Assembly: GCA_035502515.1 (NCBI GenBank)
Contig: DATJUH010000145.1
Span: 1 to 6,788, forward strand
DNA length: 6,788 nt
Direction: 5' to 3'
Source: Fen-671 sp035502515
Lineage (GTDB): Bacteria > Actinomycetota > Acidimicrobiia > Acidimicrobiales > Palsa-688
Under the pieces are notes generated by a model. The model did not search any database and had not been told where the DNA came from. It was given only the letters and a program-made list of their open reading frames with translations. A program made the translations under genes and the position numbers. Shown in pieces: positions 1-5,177 of the stretch (its first letter is position 1; each line of letters opens with the position of its first letter).

Positions 1-369
1 CCAGGGGTTGGTGCTCCCCTGCTCCGGCGCTATGCGGTAGTCCGGCAGGGAAGAACTCACGCCGTTGACGTCGAACGGTGTCCCGTAGCGCGTGTAGACG
101 CTCAGGGAGAAGTAGCGCGAGTCGGGGTAGGTCCCGCTGGCGGTGATGCCGGCGGACGGGCCCACGATTGGCTCGGCCCAGTACGCAGCCGCCGAGTCCG
201 GGAAGAACTGATTGTCGTCCTGCGCCCGGAAGGCCCAAGGCCAGGCGCACGTCTCGCTCGAAGAAGATGGTCCGAGCGTTGTCGGCGCCGCTGAGACGGG
301 CGGCCCCAGTGTGCTCACGGCGACGATGGCGGTAGCCAAACCGATGAGGGCAAATCGGGTTTTTCGCAT
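1..369 (-). CDS. Secreted protein of unknown function (partial, N-terminal 123 residues)
   Basis: The frame is open from an ATG at 369 to the window edge, so the C-terminus is missing. The start follows CAGGAG, 8 bases upstream. Residues 1-28 form a Sec signal peptide: basic MRKTR, a hydrophobic stretch (FALIGLATAIVAVSTLG), then PVSA before APTT. There is no lipobox cysteine, so the protein should be released or held by a part beyond the window. The mature part is rich in aromatic residues and contains YPDSRYFSLSVY (residues 82-93) and DYRIAPEQGSTNPW (110-123). From memory, this pattern (RY-F-S-L, then D-x-x-I-A-P-x-x-G-S-x-N-P) occurs in a family of secreted actinobacterial hypothetical proteins; I know no function. 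It lies 5 bases after the stop of the 375-839 gene, so the two are probably cotranscribed and translationally coupled. Confidence 0.8.
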   Translation of the reverse strand, partial: MRKTRFALIGLATAIVAVSTLGPPVSAAPTTLGPSSSSETCAWPWAFRAQDDNQFFPDSAAAYWAEPIVGPSAGITASGTYPDSRYFSLSVYTRYGTPFDVNGVSSSLPDYRIAPEQGSTNPW

Positions 370-374
370 GCTGC

Positions 375-839
375 TCACTCCTGCTTCAAAGAGATACCAA
401 GGTCGGGCTTGAAGATGGACAAGACGTACCGGGGCCACATCATGGCGCCGTGACAGCGCCGGAGCCGGGCCGGCGGTCTCGCCATCGAGAAAGGTCCGCC
501 TTCTCGGTGCAGAGCAGCGATTTCGTCGCGATCCAATGCAAAAAGGGCATCAAAGCGCGACGAGAAACGCCGATTGCACCGAGAATGGGGAGAACGAGGA
601 GAAGCGGAGAACGGGGAGAAGTCGGCTACGTCGCCGTCGGCGGCCTCGAAGGAGCGCTCGTGGCTCGAGTAGCGGCCGGCGCTGACCCTGAGTGTGTGGC
701 GCCCCGGGCCGAGCGGCACCTCGTGCGTCCCTTCTTTTTCTATCGAGCCCAGCATGTCCCCATCGACGGTCACGTCGAAGCCGCCCCTTCGAAGCTCGAT
801 GCCGACACCATCGCGTCTCAGCCTCAGCGTTGCTGACAA
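375..839 (-). CDS. Small PEGA-like beta-sandwich protein with an apparent in-frame insertion (154 aa)
   Basis: A TTG start at 839 is preferred because AAAGGAG lies 7 bases upstream and family similarity begins right after it; an in-frame ATG at 899 has no ribosome-binding site. Residues 5-74 look like a PEGA-like beta domain: GIELRRGGFDVTVDGDMLGSI, then VPLGPGRHTLRVSAGRYSS, then FEAADGDVADF. The last 26 residues (129-154: CHGAMMWP, KPDLGISLKQE) match the C-terminus I recall for the same roughly 100-residue actinobacterial family, where it directly follows the D-x-V-x-F segment. Residues 75-127 (Ser-, Arg- and Pro-rich) therefore look inserted; their DNA is a palindromic element plus a GAGAA array. 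No signal peptide or membrane segment is visible in this frame. Function is unknown. Whether the protein still folds is uncertain. It probably forms an operon with the secreted-protein gene downstream. Confidence 0.7.
   Translation of the reverse strand: MSATLRLRRDGVGIELRRGGFDVTVDGDMLGSIEKEGTHEVPLGPGRHTLRVSAGRYSSHERSFEAADGDVADFSPFSASPRSPHSRCNRRFSSRFDALFALDRDEIAALHREGGPFSMARPPARLRRCHGAMMWPRYVLSIFKPDLGISLKQE
459..617. mobile_element. Putative palindromic element inserted in frame within the 375-839 gene
   Basis: This interval encodes residues 75-127, which separate two parts of a small protein that I believe are normally adjacent. It holds an 85-bp imperfect palindrome (501-585) and most of a GAGAA array. 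It is 159 bp (53 codons) and keeps one minus-strand frame open. No transposase, terminal repeats or clear target-site duplication is visible, so the edges are estimated from where protein similarity stops and resumes. Intragenic palindromic elements such as those of Rickettsia behave like this; no relation to them is implied. The alternative is a lineage-specific low-complexity expansion. Confidence 0.5.
501..585. repeat. 85-bp imperfect palindrome (long hairpin)
   Basis: The outer arms TTCTCGGTGCA (501-511) and TGCACCGAGAA (575-585) are perfect 11-bp complements. The inner arms TCGTCGCG (523-530) and CGCGACGA (556-563) are perfect 8-bp complements, and ATGC (536-539) pairs with GCAT (547-550). 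All three pairs share one axis at position 543, so this is a single palindrome. The segment between outer and inner arms pairs only with bulges. In RNA it would form a long hairpin within the coding region of the 375-839 gene. Confidence 0.85.
581..620. repeat. Five-copy GAGAA short tandem array
   Basis: GAGAA begins at 581, 590, 599, 607 and 616, giving spacings of 9, 9, 8 and 9 bases in a pure-purine-biased stretch (TTCTC on the coding minus strand). The first copy is the outer end of the palindrome's right arm. The single 8-base spacing changes the reading frame relative to a uniform 9-base array. Confidence 0.8.
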
Positions 840-845
840 CGTTGT
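836..845. promoter_or_regulatory. ACAACGTTGT palindrome over the start region (possible operator)
   Basis: This is a perfect 10-bp palindrome with a central CG, covering the TTG start codon and the spacer to its ribosome-binding site. Palindromes with a central CG are typical of LacI-family operators, and CAACGTT also occurs upstream of the binding-protein gene at 5140-5146. A palindrome this short can arise by chance. Confidence 0.25.
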
Positions 846-846
846 T

Positions 847-853
847 CTCCTTT
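847..853 (-). promoter_or_regulatory. Ribosome-binding site deciding a TTG start
   Basis: AAAGGAG on the minus strand sits 7 bases before the TTG at 839. It favours that start over the upstream ATG at 899, which would add 20 residues lacking family similarity. Confidence 0.7.
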
Positions 854-967
854 CTGCCGGCCATGCGGTTAGCGGCCACCGATCACCGACACCGGTCATC
901 GGCGTGCCGGAGACCGCCCGGCAAAATCAGCCATCTGCGCCCGCAGCTGGCACCACTCCGGTTGTCT

Positions 968-985
968 ATATCAAAGTGATATCAC
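968..985. promoter_or_regulatory. Overlapping ATATCA/TGATAT inverted repeats (possible operator)
   Basis: Two inverted repeats overlap here: ATATCA-aag-TGATAT (968-982) and the perfect palindrome GTGATATCAC (976-985). The site is AT-rich in a GC-rich region and lies about 130-145 bases upstream of the 375-839 start, just past the terminator-like hairpin. TGATATCA-type sites are known for some GntR-type regulators, but no such regulator is in this window. I could not find a convincing -35/-10 pair nearby. Confidence 0.3.
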
Positions 986-1021
986 AAAAAGGGGCCGGTG
1001 GCAAGCGGCAATTCCACCCGG
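986..1021 (-). terminator. Candidate Rho-independent terminator after the dehydrogenase
   Basis: Read on the minus strand, CCGGGTGG (1021-1014) pairs with CCACCGG (1001-995) with one bulged G and a 12-base loop. CCCC and a run of five T follow (994-986). It begins about 70 bases after the dehydrogenase stop and precedes the region upstream of the next gene pair. The stem is imperfect and the four C before the T-run are not ideal. Confidence 0.4.
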
Positions 1022-1091
1022 GGTCCGCGCCCGGCCTGTGTCGGAGCCAGCCTTCGGGAACTGAACGGGACCAGCGCCCGAGCGGCGTCGC

Positions 1092-1865
1092 CTATGCGGG
1101 GAACGGGACCCCGCTCAAAGCGGCACATCCCCGCAAAAGAGCGTCCTGGAGCCCTTGGTCGTAGGCGGCCGGGTTAGCCGGCACCGGCTGGCGGTCCTTT
1201 AGGTAGCGGCCCGACAGGAGGGCCGAGGGCTCGGCGCTGGTGGCCAGCCAGATGGGGGTCTCCGCCCCGCGCGAGACCGGGCCCGGTGCGCCGCGACCGC
1301 CCATACGCGTCCTGACCCATCCGGGGTCAACCGCATTTGACACCGTGGACGGCCAGAGCCTGGCTACGGCAAAAGCCAAGAGCACGTCACAAAGTTTTGC
1401 GTCGCAGTAGGCCCTCATGCCGTCGCCCGGGCGCCGTTGTCGCTCCAGGTCGTCAGGCTCGAAGACCCCTTGGTAATGAAGGCCGGAACTCAAGTAGACC
1501 AGCCGCCCAGGAGGCAGCATGAGCGCGGTGAGCACGTACGGTGCGAGCACGTTCACCTGGAATATCGGGTCGAGCCCATCTGCGGTGAGCACCCTTCTGC
1601 CGTTGCCACCCCCGATCCCTGCGTTGTGGACCACCGCGTCGAACGGCCCCTGCTGCTGAGCCGCCTCGGCCAGGGCCTGGGTTTCGTCGAGGGAGGAAAG
1701 ATCGCCAATTACGACTGCCGCCGCACCTGGGACTCCCTTTTGAGCATCGGCTGCCCGCTCGTCGCTGCGAGCGTGGAGTACGACCCGGTGGCCGAAATTG
1801 ACGAGGGCTAAAGCCGTTTCCTGGCCTATGCCGGCTGACGACCCGGTGACCCAGATGCTCGCCAT
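1092..1865 (-). CDS. SDR-family NAD(P)-dependent oxidoreductase
   Basis: This is a complete classical short-chain dehydrogenase of 257 residues. Visible are the nucleotide-binding motif TGSSAGIG (7-14), Asp55-Leu56 of the adenine-binding loop, NAG (81-83), Asn105, catalytic Ser127 in YLSSGLHYQG, the Y-x-x-x-K pair Tyr153/Lys157, and DPGWVRTRM (180-188). Arg33 after the second strand (VVLHAR) suggests NADP(H) preference. The S-S-x-x-H-x-x-G pattern and the full-length C-terminus ending LSGVPFP place it with retinol-dehydrogenase-like bacterial SDRs, from family knowledge. The start is fixed by AAGGAGGA (1871-1878), 5 bases upstream of the ATG. It is cytoplasmic; the substrate is not predictable, though a small alcohol or ketone is expected. 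It lies 148 bases downstream of the hydrolase on the same strand and may share its transcript. Ala156 replaces the more usual Ser before the catalytic Lys. Confidence 0.93.
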   Translation of the reverse strand: MASIWVTGSSAGIGQETALALVNFGHRVVLHARSDERAADAQKGVPGAAAVVIGDLSSLDETQALAEAAQQQGPFDAVVHNAGIGGGNGRRVLTADGLDPIFQVNVLAPYVLTALMLPPGRLVYLSSGLHYQGVFEPDDLERQRRPGDGMRAYCDAKLCDVLLAFAVARLWPSTVSNAVDPGWVRTRMGGRGAPGPVSRGAETPIWLATSAEPSALLSGRYLKDRQPVPANPAAYDQGLQDALLRGCAALSGVPFPA

Positions 1866-1985
1866 TTGCTTCCTCCTTAGTCCGGCACACTTTAGGGTCC
1901 CAGAGGTGTCAGCACTCTTCGTGGACTGGCCCGGTCGTTGCCCTTGCAGTACGCGCGCTCCAGCCGCGACGACAGGTGCTCCTTC

Positions 1986-2007
1986 AGTTCTGGTTCATTA
2001 CAGAACT
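1986..2007. repeat. Inverted repeat between hydrolase and dehydrogenase genes
   Basis: AGTTCTG (1986-1992) and CAGAACT (2001-2007) are perfect 7-bp arms around an 8-base spacer. The repeat begins 6 bases after the hydrolase stop on the minus strand. No T-run follows, so it is a weak terminator candidate. It could instead be an RNA-stabilising hairpin or a regulator site for the dehydrogenase gene. Confidence 0.45.
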
Positions 2008-2013
2008 ACTGCT

Positions 2014-3360
2014 TCACCCGACGACTTGGCCCAATTGGCTTAGCCGCTTAGCCGTTGCGGGCGCGGCCCAAACGAACCCGGCATCTTCGCGGTCGTCCCA
2101 GTTGCGGACCTCGGAGAGAAGATCCTCGTATACAGCCCACGACGCGGCGTGGCGCATCGAGCGGCGTCCTCCTGGCGAGGAGTTCAGCGACCCGCCGGCA
2201 TTGGCGTGGGGCGTCGGCCGACGGGCCAGGTCGACCGTCAGGGTGGCAATGCCATCCGAAGTGGCCGCCAATGTATGCCCGAGCGTGTCGACAATCATGG
2301 CCGGACTGTCCAGCGAGGAGGCCACGACGTAGCAGCGGTTGTCGATCGCCCTCGCCGGCAGCAGGGACGGCTCGTACCCGGCTGAGGGGAACAAGATGAG
2401 CTCCGCGCCCCTCAACGCCAGTAGCCTGCTCGCCTCCGGGAACCAGGAGTCGTAGCACGTCATAATGCCCACGGTCCCGACGTCGAGAGGGAAAACGGGG
2501 AGGTCGTCGCCTGGGGTCACACCACCCCAAACCTCCTCGGGCCAATACGGATGGACCTTGCGATAGCGGCCCACCATGCTGCCTTGGCGGTCAAACAGGA
2601 CGGCCGTGTTGAAGATGAGGTCGCCGTCCCGCTCGACCAAGTTGGCACAAATGTTGATCTCGTGCTCTTTTGCTTTGTGAGCAAACACCTCCGACGATGG
2701 CCCGTCAGGGACTAGCTCGCTTACCTCGACGCCGGCCGGGGCGCTCCTGCTGTGCACCGCGTACTCCGGCAGCAACACGAGGTCGCTCGCCTGGCTGGCG
2801 GCCTGGTCCACGAGCCCGGCCAGCGCCTCCCGGTTGACCTCCAGGCCGGCTCCCTCCGCGCCGTGCCAGCGCACGGCCGTAACCCGCACAGGGCGTGGGT
2901 CGGCCGGTTCGCAGGGAGTTAGCTCGACGATGTCCCATTCGACGGTCCCCCTGGGGGCAAAGCGTAAACCGAGCTGGATCTCGGCCAGTGTCGCTCGCGC
3001 AGGCACCGAGAACCGTCCCTCGCCGCACACGAAGCCGTCCGAGCGCCAGAGGTGGCTGATGTGGTCGTGCGGAGACGACCGGCGCTCGGCACCCGGCTCG
3101 GTCCACACGACCATGTTCAAAACGTTGAGAGGGATGTCGACCTCGCCACTGGTACGAAAGCGGACCTGGAGCCGGTAGTCGCCTCCGCCCGTCACCGGCA
3201 CTGCACGGCGCCAATAGCCGAATTCGTGAGCATTGCCGGCGCCGCTGATCGCCAGCCGCTCACCCTCGACCTTGAACTCCGGTCGCAGAGCCTCTCGTGG
3301 CGCGAGCGGCTCCCAGCCTTCGGCCACTTCTGCTTTGCCTTCGGAAACCAGCATATTCAT
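2014..3360 (-). CDS. Carbon-nitrogen hydrolase (nitrilase superfamily) with an N-terminal beta-rich domain
   Basis: This 448-residue protein has two parts. Residues about 158-400 are a nitrilase/amidase-type C-N hydrolase domain with the full triad: Glu199 in LLPEYAV, Lys268 in GRYRKVHPYWPEE, and Cys302 in IMTCYDSWFPEASR. Such enzymes hydrolyse amides, nitriles or N-carbamoyl compounds through a cysteine thioester. The supporting second Glu is likely 275 or 276. Residues about 25-150 form an extra segment with alternating beta strands (GYWRRAVPVTGGGDYRLQVRF; FSVPARATLAEIQLGLRF; GTVEWDIVEL), reminiscent of a carbohydrate-binding or jelly-roll module; free nitrilase domains are usually about 260-300 residues. 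There is no signal peptide, so it is probably cytoplasmic. The ATG at 3360 follows GAGGT by 6 bases. It lies 160 bases downstream of the LacI gene. The substrate is unknown, but context suggests an amide-bearing glycan derivative. Confidence 0.9.
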   Translation of the reverse strand: MNMLVSEGKAEVAEGWEPLAPREALRPEFKVEGERLAISGAGNAHEFGYWRRAVPVTGGGDYRLQVRFRTSGEVDIPLNVLNMVVWTEPGAERRSSPHDHISHLWRSDGFVCGEGRFSVPARATLAEIQLGLRFAPRGTVEWDIVELTPCEPADPRPVRVTAVRWHGAEGAGLEVNREALAGLVDQAASQASDLVLLPEYAVHSRSAPAGVEVSELVPDGPSSEVFAHKAKEHEINICANLVERDGDLIFNTAVLFDRQGSMVGRYRKVHPYWPEEVWGGVTPGDDLPVFPLDVGTVGIMTCYDSWFPEASRLLALRGAELILFPSAGYEPSLLPARAIDNRCYVVASSLDSPAMIVDTLGHTLAATSDGIATLTVDLARRPTPHANAGGSLNSSPGGRRSMRHAASWAVYEDLLSEVRNWDDREDAGFVWAAPATAKRLSQLGQVVG

Positions 3361-3520
3361 CGTGCTACCTCATTTCGTTGTCGTTTTCTCTCACACCAAC
3401 GTGCCGTCACCCTCGGGCCATGAAACCAGCTGTTCAGCACCAATCCGGGAACGAAGCGACCGACCCTGGACCCGGCCCGCCCACCAGCTGAAAACTCTGG
3501 ACGACATTGCCCTTTAAGAC
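3361..3520. other. Intergenic region between LacI and hydrolase genes
   Basis: This 160-bp stretch has no credible gene. It contains two direct copies of ACCAGCTG (3425-3432 and 3483-3490), 58 bases apart, and a CAACGTG (3397-3403) about 37 bases upstream of the hydrolase start. I see no convincing terminator or sigma-70-like promoter, so it is unclear whether the hydrolase has its own promoter or is read from the regulator gene. Confidence 0.4.
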
Positions 3521-4690
3521 TCAACGACGATCCTCTCTTTCAAAAGAAACTCGTCGACGCTGGACCGGCATGGTGCGTGCCACCCGGTCTATTGCATCAC
3601 GCGGTCGCTCACCGCGTGACCGATTGAACTGCCGCCCACCACTCCTGGGCGGGCCCGAGGAGCTTCTTACGACCAGTTGGGGGCCGACGACGATCGAAGA
3701 TGACAGGGTTTCCGATGACGCGCCATAGGCTCTCTGTACGAAGCCCAGTACCAGGCGCGCCATCTCCTCGAGGGGTTGACGCACAGTGGTGAGAGGCGGG
3801 TTGTACAAGCCGGCCAGCACGATGTCGTCGAAGCCCACGACGGACACGTCCTTGGGCACCGCTACCCCCCGTTCTTGGGCCGCAGCAATAGCTCCGATGG
3901 CGTACATGTCGTTGATCGTCACCAGGCCGGTGGGCGGCTCAGGCAACTGCAGGACCTCCGCCATTGCCTTCCTGCCTAGCTCTGCGCCCTCCACGTCGCC
4001 ATACCCGTCCGGCCCTCCTCCGGCCCAGACCAGGTTGTCGTCCAGAGGGAGGCCGGCCTCGGCCAGGGCGTCCCTGTACCCGGCCAGGCGCTGCCGGCGA
4101 CTGACCGTGGCTAAAGCACCCGATACGAAGCCGATCCTGCGGTGGCCCAGGGAGACCAGGTGGCCAGTCACCAGCCGGGCGCCGAGGCGGTTGTCGACGC
4201 TCACGCTCACCAGAGGCGGGTCATCCGGTTGAGCCTCCCGGTCGAGCGCGATCAGGCAGAGGCCCCGCTCGATCGCCGGGACCAGGTGAGAAAGGGACGG
4301 CAATGAGGTGCCGAGCACTACCGTGCGCACACCGTCGGCCCACAACTCGTCGACGTAGGACCGCTCCCGGTCCGGCCGGCGCTCTGAATTGCACAGCAAC
4401 ATCTGGTAGCCGTACTGGAGAGCCTCAGCCTCCAGCACCCTGGCGAAGCTCCCCCAAAAGGGATTGGCGACTGAAGGGACGACCAGCCCGATGACGCGGC
4501 TCACACCGGTGCGGAGCTGGCGGGCCACCCGGCTGGGCTGGTAGCCGAGCTCCTCCATCGCCCGCAACACGCGCGTACGGGTCCTGGCCCGCATCTGGCC
4601 ATCCCGGCCGTTGAGCAAGTTGGACACCGTACTCGGGGAGACTCGTGCTGCCTTCGCCACGTCACTGATGGTCACTCTAGATCGTTGCAC
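3521..4690 (-). CDS. LacI-family transcriptional regulator with an Arg-rich C-terminal extension
   Basis: This 389-residue protein has a canonical LacI helix-turn-helix at residues 7-27 (TISDVAKAARVSPSTVSNLLNG), a hinge helix at about 52-61 (PSRVARQLRT, with Leu59 as the likely minor-groove residue), and a periplasmic-binding-protein-like effector domain from about 64 to 345. In that domain the family strings GLVTINDMYAIGA and VSVVGFDDIVLAGLYNPPLTTVRQP are clear. The GTG start at 4690 follows AAGGGAGG by 5 bases. The family normally ends near the SSSGPP seen at 343-348. Here 41 more residues follow with 14 Arg, no Lys and mixed codon use, suggesting read-through into formerly noncoding DNA. 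Its divergent position next to a binding-protein gene suggests that it controls uptake in response to a sugar-like ligand, binding in the 4691-5201 region; ligand and operator are unknown. Confidence 0.95.
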   Translation of the reverse strand: MQRSRVTISDVAKAARVSPSTVSNLLNGRDGQMRARTRTRVLRAMEELGYQPSRVARQLRTGVSRVIGLVVPSVANPFWGSFARVLEAEALQYGYQMLLCNSERRPDRERSYVDELWADGVRTVVLGTSLPSLSHLVPAIERGLCLIALDREAQPDDPPLVSVSVDNRLGARLVTGHLVSLGHRRIGFVSGALATVSRRQRLAGYRDALAEAGLPLDDNLVWAGGGPDGYGDVEGAELGRKAMAEVLQLPEPPTGLVTINDMYAIGAIAAAQERGVAVPKDVSVVGFDDIVLAGLYNPPLTTVRQPLEEMARLVLGFVQRAYGASSETLSSSIVVGPQLVVRSSSGPPRSGGRQFNRSRGERPRDAIDRVARTMPVQRRRVSFEREDRR

Positions 4691-4695
4691 TCAAG

Positions 4696-4703
4696 CCTCC
4701 CTT
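4696..4703 (-). promoter_or_regulatory. Ribosome-binding site deciding the LacI GTG start
   Basis: AAGGGAGG on the minus strand lies 5 bases before the GTG at 4690. Starting there keeps the complete DNA-binding domain. A second GTG five codons in is too far from this site. Confidence 0.75.
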
Positions 4704-4753
4704 ATCATGTCTCACACTGCTACGCAATCCCGGTACAGCCCCGGCAAAGTGCC

Positions 4754-4784
4754 TTGACAGAGGACCACTAGGTGCAAGTAGTGT
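4754..4784 (+). promoter_or_regulatory. Candidate sigma-70-type promoter
   Basis: A perfect TTGACA (4754-4759) is followed after 19 bases by TAGTGT (4779-4784), which matches three of six consensus -10 positions. If used for the binding-protein gene it would give a leader of about 400 bases containing all the hairpins of this region. The long spacer makes it uncertain. Confidence 0.3.
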
Positions 4785-4969
4785 ATCGTTGTAGTGAAGC
4801 GGGTTGATGCGGAAGTGCCTCGACGATGATGAAGGCCCAGCTATCAGCGTCGGCGCTGGAGCCCGCCTTCCACGGACCTCCAGTATTCCAAGCCGTCGCC
4901 GCTACCGCCCGCACCGCACTTAATTGACAGTTGGCAAGAGACGTTTTGCATGTCACCCGTGCTATTAGG

Positions 4970-4992
4970 AAAAAGGGGCGGGACTGTCGCCC
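4970..4992 (-). terminator. Terminator-like hairpin facing left
   Basis: Read on the minus strand, GGGCG (4992-4988), a 7-base loop and CGCCC (4980-4976) are followed by C and five T (4975-4970). The five-bp stem is short but GC-only. No gene is seen upstream of it on the minus strand, so it would stop only an unannotated or antisense transcript. Confidence 0.3.
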
Positions 4993-5000
4993 GAAAGGAC

Positions 5001-5026
5001 CACTTCGCCGGCCCGGCACCGAAGTG
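5001..5026. repeat. Inverted repeat CACTTCG / CGAAGTG
   Basis: Perfect 7-bp arms (5001-5007 and 5020-5026) flank a 12-base GC-rich spacer. The repeat sits immediately before a strong Shine-Dalgarno sequence and could form an RNA hairpin in a long plus-strand leader. Confidence 0.5.
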
Positions 5027-5029
5027 AGA

Positions 5030-5049
5030 AAGGAGGACGATAACCTCTT
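5030..5049 (+). promoter_or_regulatory. Orphan Shine-Dalgarno sequence able to pair with CCTCTT
   Basis: AAGGAGGA (5030-5037) is a near-ideal ribosome-binding site, but no ATG, GTG or TTG lies at a useful distance after it. AGGAGG (5031-5036) can pair with CCTCTT (5044-5049) with one G-T wobble and a 7-base loop. It may be the remnant of a lost gene start, part of a structured leader, or chance. Confidence 0.3.
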
Positions 5050-5055
5050 AGCGTA

Positions 5056-5073
5056 CGAACTTCTGTAAGTTCG
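5056..5073. repeat. Inverted repeat CGAACTT-ctgt-AAGTTCG
   Basis: Perfect 7-bp arms flank a 4-base loop. It lies about 130 bases upstream of the binding-protein start and could be an operator for a dimeric regulator or an RNA hairpin. No T-run follows, so it is not a good terminator. Confidence 0.5.
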
Positions 5074-5138
5074 GTCACAACTAAGCCAATTTCTTTCTCC
5101 GGCTGTCTGCTCCATGGCCTCAGCAGCCAGAACATAGA

Positions 5139-5177
5139 GCAACGTTCCATTAACCGCGATTCAGGGCACGATACAAT
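5139..5177 (+). promoter_or_regulatory. Candidate promoter of the binding-protein gene with an overlapping operator-like site
   Basis: TTAACC (5150-5155) and TACAAT (5172-5177) are separated by 16 bases; they match four and five of six consensus positions. Transcription would start near 5184, giving a leader of about 18 bases ahead of the ATG. GCAACGTTCC (5139-5148), partly symmetric with a central CG, adjoins the -35 element, a position where a LacI-type repressor could act. Both assignments come from consensus matching only. Confidence 0.4.

Noticed and set aside
501..620. CRISPR array or integrase attachment site
   Set aside because: The repeats are only 5 bases with 3-4 base gaps, and the long palindrome is single-copy in the window, with no cas or integrase gene.
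600..899. ATG at 899 as the start of the PEGA-like gene
   Set aside because: No Shine-Dalgarno sequence precedes it and the first 20 residues do not resemble the family; the TTG at 839 has AAAGGAG at the right distance.
450..1164. Plus-strand open frames opposite the small-gene pair and its upstream region
   Set aside because: They are antisense to better-supported minus-strand genes or cover a terminator and operator-like region, are Arg/Pro-rich, and lack family similarity.
3005..3014. CACCGAGAA inside the hydrolase gene as a second copy of the palindromic element
   Set aside because: Only nine bases match, no partner arm is present nearby, and the sequence is part of a well-conserved coding frame.
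2048..3214. Other-frame open frames within the hydrolase gene
   Set aside because: They are shadows of a GC-rich gene; the 448-residue frame has the complete catalytic triad and a good ribosome-binding site.
4807..5027. Leader peptides of 38 and 25 codons upstream of the binding-protein gene
   Set aside because: Ribosome-binding sites are weak, there is no run of regulatory codons, and no similarity is recognised; kept only as a comment on the leader region.
5056..5073. LexA (SOS) box, because of CGAAC and GTTCG halves
   Set aside because: The Gram-positive LexA site needs a 4-base spacer between GAAC and GTTC; here the spacer is 8 bases.
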